A stretch of 64,000 nt of DNA, taken from NCBI GenBank assembly GCA_030512295.1, contig JAULSR010000007.1, positions 1,202,501-1,266,500 of the forward strand, read 5' to 3'. The position numbers were made by a program, and so were the translations under genes. Every line of letters begins with the position of its first letter. Positions within the stretch are counted from its first letter, which is position 1. The notes beneath the pieces are model-generated. The model was not told where the DNA came from and did no database searches. It saw nothing but the letters and a program-made list of their open reading frames with translations. Origin of the DNA: Bombardia bombarda. Its lineage: Eukaryota > Ascomycota > Sordariomycetes > Sordariales > Lasiosphaeriaceae. Below, piece after piece: positions 60,107 to 64,000 of this stretch.

Positions 60107-60515
60107 TTACTTGTCAACCTCGATCACGTAGTCCTCGACACTGTTGCGCTTCTTGCTCTTCTTGTCCACCTCAATCACGTAGTCCTCCACACCATCATGG
60201 CGCTTGTCAACCTCGATCACGTAGTCCTCAACGCCATCACGCTTCCTGTTCTTCTTATCAACCTCGATCACGTAGTCCTCAACACCGTCACGCTTGGTCT
60301 TGTCGACCTCGATTACGTAGTCCTCCACCCCATCAGGGCCGCGCTTCACAACCTGGATGACATCGGGCTAATAGTCCGTCATTAATTCGTCAAGATTACT
60401 TGCGAGGCTGTTCCATGAAGAGTGAGGATTTGCCCACCTTGTTGGTAGCCGGGACGGCCAGGGCTCCAGTGCAGAAGAGCACAGTGACGATGACGAGCGA
60501 GTTGGCGTACTTCAT
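60107..60515 (-). CDS. Kex2-processed repeat peptide precursor (dikaritin-type RiPP candidate)
   Basis: Exons 60515-60438 and 60367-60107 join across a 70-bp intron (GTGGGC..TTAG) to give 112 residues. A signal peptide (MKYANSLVIVTVLFCTGALA) is followed by a short leader (VPATNK, PDVIQVVKR) and five repeats. Every repeat contains VEDYVIEVDK, preceded by DG in four copies and NS in the last. The linkers are basic: KTKR, KKNRKR, KRH and KKSKKR, providing Lys-Arg sites for the Golgi protease Kex2. This matches precursors of fungal dikaritins (ustiloxin, phomopsin, asperipin types), in which a Tyr-containing core is excised and cyclised. The YVIEVD core is close in pattern to the known phomopsin core YVIPID. 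Without splicing the frame would stop after 39 codons. No modifying enzyme is seen in the window, so processing to a cyclic product is inference; an unmodified secreted peptide is the alternative. Confidence 0.85.
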
Positions 60516-61505
60516 TTTGGTCGGATGGGCACCTGGTATGTCTCTCTGCTTCAGGAAATAACAAGTCAAAGCTTCGTAAGTCTTGATGGTTTGTGGATGG
60601 ATGGATCGACGACCTGATGAGAAGAGAACCTGTGTTTCGATGTCTGGCCACAACTCTTACTTATAAAGTATTGGACCTGTTTGTTTCTCTTTATTAGTAT
60701 GGCTCTCAAAGTGCTTGTCCTTCTTACACTACCCAGTCCTTTGCCAAACCTCCGTAGGATGCAACGATAACTCGCGCCTACTACTGAGAGCCAGTTACAC
60801 GGACACAACAGGCGATCACTTCTTTTCCTGCAGACGCCTTGCGCTGGCAGGCAGTCCAACTTAGCGCCAATATGCGCCACGCCTCTCAGCGCCACGCGCA
60901 TGACGTTATTCCGACAACAGTTGCAAAAATAGGCGGCGCTAAGAATACGGTACGTTGGATTGACAAGCTACTCTAGTTCTACTTGATGAACGGCAGCGCA
61001 AGGAAGCGACAATCTCAAGCACTATATTAACACACGTGAGGAGCGCTGCGCTAGCTGTGCGCTTCTGAAGTATCGCCGTAGTATACGTACAGACATACAC
61101 CGATAGATCTCAGGATCAGAAGGAAAATCACACCTCTATTTGGCGCCTTAGGGCTAAAAGGTCGAGCATGGACACATGTCGTAACAAACCGAGACATTTC
61201 AAAGCGCTTCCTTATTCTTGTGTTACATTGTGCGATCGACTTGCATTAAACGTTCTGGAATAACCGTGGTGTGATTTGTAGATAGAAAAAAATGGAGAGC
61301 AAAAGAATGAGCGTCGAGAACACCGCGATGAGAAGAAAACCAGGTTTCCAAGCAATAGACTAGACAGTTGCATCAAATTAACGCAGCGTCAAAAGCACGC
61401 GTCAAAATAGATAAAAAAACCAGCAAAACTTTTGTAACGCCTAAATGACAGTAAAAAGAAAAGGGTATAACTGTTGCAACTGGGAATAAAACATAAGACC
61501 GGTTC
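60516..61505. other. intergenic region
   Basis: About 1 kb between the repeat-peptide gene and the 3' end of the Zn(II)2Cys6 regulator gene. It contains the TATA-like element and nothing else I can name. Confidence 0.55.
60660..60670 (-). promoter_or_regulatory. TATA-like element upstream of the repeat-peptide gene
   Basis: Read on the minus strand the sequence is CTTTATAAG, about 146 bp upstream of the start codon. Position and sequence fit a TATA box, but it is unproven. Confidence 0.35.
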
Positions 61506-63505
61506 TCACATAAAGACAATGCTGGAATTTAACTTTTTGGTCACGTCCCTCCAGTCAACCGACACATTTCGATCCGATGCCGCCATCCGGTCGTCACATT
61601 CTTTCCAGCATGTCTCCACCAGCGACTTGATCTCGACCAGGCTTCCCAATGTCAACTCGGCTGGTGAGAGCTGGGAGAAGAGATCCCTAAAGAAATCTCG
61701 CTGTGCGCCAGCAGCGAGGCTGGCACTGACACAGTAAGGCCAGGCGAGAGACTTTAGAGATACGGGGGGTGTGACGATGAACCACGTCTGGATCGTGGCG
61801 TTGATGCTCTGGTGTATCTCGGGAACACCGGCCAGCGAGCCGGAAATAATGCTGTGAATGTGGGTGAGAAGAGCGTGAGCAAATATGCTCGTTTGTACTG
61901 CGTTGCTGCGGTCACCATCACCACAGTCGCCGAGGTACATGTCATAGCGGGTGGCGGTAGTGGAGTTTAGCTTGCTGATGTGGTCGTCAATAGTGGACTC
62001 GATCTTAGCAGCGCGCTTGACAAGCTCGCGGATGCTCAAGTTGCCATGCGACTCTTGGTCGCACTTCCAGGCTTCCAACGTGGACGTGTCCATGATGGAT
62101 ATGAAGATCCAGGATTCGCATCCCGTCGCAGCTTGGAAGGCAAGAGCAAAGTCGTTGTCGCTGAGCAGAGTACGGTACGCTTCGGCAGTCTCCGGTGGCC
62201 TCTTCTGGACTGAGCAGGACAGGACGTCATTCCAGATGAGAACCGAGCAAAAGAATCTCGTGGATTTGAGCTCCATTGGTGACGGCTGTATTGTGGTGTA
62301 CATGGTAACTGTGGTGTCCTTGGGCTGGACAAGTTGGCGTAGGACACAAGATTGTTGTTTCGTAGTCAAAGGCAGGTCAGGAGAGTGAGATGAAACATCG
62401 TCCGCATTCCCGAGTGTCTGGGCTGCCAATGTGAAATAAAAGTAGCAGCTCTGCATATTCTTTCCGAGCGCCTGGTATTCATGACTTAGTGTAACAGGTT
62501 TTGGACTGAGGTAAGAAAAGGTCTGCTCACTTCTAGTATAGCGAGTTGAACTGCACATATTAAAGTTTCACCGACTATGGGCGAGATGTGGATTGGCTGA
62601 TGCTTGGCGCTGTTGGCCAACTCACAGAAACCGTCGGCAGCTTTGGCCCGGTGAGCCTGGTAGTCGCTTCTGGAGTTTACGCGCGTACCATTGCTTCCAG
62701 ATAGGCCGAGGGAGATGTGATATGAGCTTATAGCAAGAGAGGCATGGTAAAATGTTTGAGATCTCGTCAACAGAAATAAAAGCCATCCTTTTTGTGGTGG
62801 GGACATTCGTAAGGCGGGATGATGTAAAGGGCAAACTTGGTCGATAAACTGCATGATCAACTCAATGTCACTCTCCGAAGGGAATATGTCCGGAGTAGCT
62901 GTCGAGATGCTACTTGTAGCCGGAAATGTTAGTGTCTGTAGTTGAGGTTTTGGAGAAGCGGCGGGAATGGGAGGATGACAGCCAAGCATGCCCACCAGGG
63001 CAGTGGTGCACTCGGCTGGGCTCGAACCATGCCACAAGCCTTGGACGAAACTCAAATCGGTTGCTGCGGAGGAGTTGGGGGTCATATTAGCCAAGTCGAA
63101 GGTGTTGAGGAAGTCATGGCTGATGTCGTGGAGATTGGCTAGGGCTCGATCATGTGAAGGAGGCGACATGGACATGGAAAGGTCAGACTGGAATGGAGAT
63201 AGAGTTGGCGACTCCAGATCGGCATCCGCTTCCGTGGTGTCAATCTCTTCTTCGACTTCGATAGGGGCAGCCGACGAAGATGATGTGGCGGTGGACGGGC
63301 GATGCCTGCGGGTTTGAAGTTGAAGTCTGCCTGCTTCTTCCTTCTCCCTGTCACCGCGGTCTTTCCAGTCCGGTTTGGGCCCATAGCCATGGCATAATAT
63401 GCCCCTCTCCCTGCAATTGGCACATGGTGGCCCTCCCTCCTGGCATTTCTTCCGACGCAGGCGACAAGTCCAGCAACCACTCTTGGTTCGCTGAACAGGA
63501 GACAT
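61506..63505 (-). CDS. Zn(II)2Cys6 transcription factor
   Basis: Exons 63505-62531 and 62471-61506 flank a 59-bp intron (GTGAGC..CCAG) and encode 646 residues. The N-terminus holds a complete zinc binuclear cluster, Cys11, 14, 21, 28, 31 and 38 (CWTCRLRRKKC..CANCRERGILC). It is followed by a basic/acidic linker rich in Ser and Glu and a long helical regulatory region of the fungal-specific transcription-factor type (FIDQVCPLHHPALR.., SYHISLGLSG, FYFTLAAQTLGNA, CFKECDD-like C-terminus). It should be nuclear and bind CGG-containing sites. It lies about 1 kb upstream of the repeat-peptide gene on the same strand and is the nearest regulator to it, so it may control that gene or a cluster extending beyond 64 kb. 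This link is inferred from position only. Confidence 0.88.
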
Positions 63506-64000
63506 TGATGGGTTGAGAAGCGAAGAAATCGGGCGGGAACATGGATTGAGATTAGCGGGACCTGGAATTATGAAATGGGCGGGTTAGGGAAAACTCCACG
63601 GCGAGTAAGGTATCTGAGGCCATTACGGCTAGGACTCCGCCTGAAACAGACCAATAGCAGCAGGGTTGGCTATTTGACCGGTCTCTACATCGTGAATGGC
63701 ACCTTCCCCAAGATCGAAAGTTCACCTTGAGAATCTTTGGTGGAAGTTGCGTCTTGCGAACAGCGATGCTAGGGGACCTTGTGCTGCCTGCGCCGTCTTG
63801 CATTGTGAGGTGGATTAAGCATGGAAGCGCGGGAAGCGCGAGAAGCCCCGTTGAAGCGGGCAACTGCACCTGCTATGCAAGTTCGGGTGCCGTTGGCAAA
63901 TCATCCACTATGATGGTGCCACCTATCTGATGTAGCGAGGGTAGGTACTTATCCGATTTGCAATCTAACGTAATGTAATGCCCAACGACCCCCACAGGAG
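63506..64000. other. upstream flank of the regulator gene, window edge
   Basis: Presumed promoter of the Zn(II)2Cys6 gene. No start of a further gene is recognised before the edge. Confidence 0.5.

Noticed and set aside
60016..60385. Plus-strand frames with repeated VNLDHVVLN or QPRSRSPQ units
   Set aside because: They are the complement of the repeat-peptide exon; the minus-strand reading has a signal peptide, a spliceable intron and silent-only variation, and these do not.
1..64000. Search for tRNA, rRNA, CRISPR arrays and transposase or reverse-transcriptase genes
   Set aside because: No T-loop-like GGTTCRANNCC with a matching acceptor stem, no rRNA core sequence, no spaced repeats and no transposon domain was seen by eye.

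Overview
This window is genomic DNA of a filamentous ascomycete (Pezizomycotina, most likely a Sordariomycete). Genes are interrupted by short introns, mostly 49-105 bp, with GTAAGT/GTATGT donors and CTAAC-type branch sites. The gene set includes a fungal phytochrome, a Som1/Flo8-type LisH regulator, a Zn(II)2Cys6 regulator and proteinase-K-like, GH16 and GMC enzymes. I found no rRNA, tRNA, CRISPR or recognisable transposon gene. Gene models below were built by hand from reading frames and splice sites.

Left part (1-12 kb): intergenic DNA, a two-span membrane protein (4079-6125, minus), then a divergent housekeeping pair, the WD40 U5-snRNP 40-kDa protein (minus) and the TRAPP subunit Bet3 (plus, with a 9-nt microexon), sharing about 540 bp. 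From 13 to 19 kb there are small two-exon orphan genes and decaying relatives; another relative lies at 28.9 kb. Between them sits som1 (23.9-26.6 kb) behind a leader with no ATG for about 980 bp.

Middle (30-47 kb): an intact phytochrome hybrid histidine kinase (minus), an intact secreted GMC oxidoreductase (plus), then a zone of damaged genes: an NB-ARC/TPR (NLR-like) gene with a stop and a frameshift, two truncated beta-lactamase-like genes, and a GH16 glucanase with two single-base frame breaks.

Right part (51-64 kb): minus-strand genes for an intact amidase, a lactonase-fold muconate-cyclase-like protein with one frame break, and an intact subtilisin. At the right edge is the most interesting locus: a secreted 112-residue precursor with five copies of a VEDYVIEVDK element separated by Lys/Arg processing sites (60.1-60.5 kb). 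It looks like a fungal dikaritin/Kex2-processed peptide precursor, and it is followed by a Zn(II)2Cys6 regulator (61.5-63.5 kb). No UstY/DUF3328, tyrosinase or transporter gene is visible before the window ends, so any cluster must continue beyond 64 kb or the precursor is an orphan.
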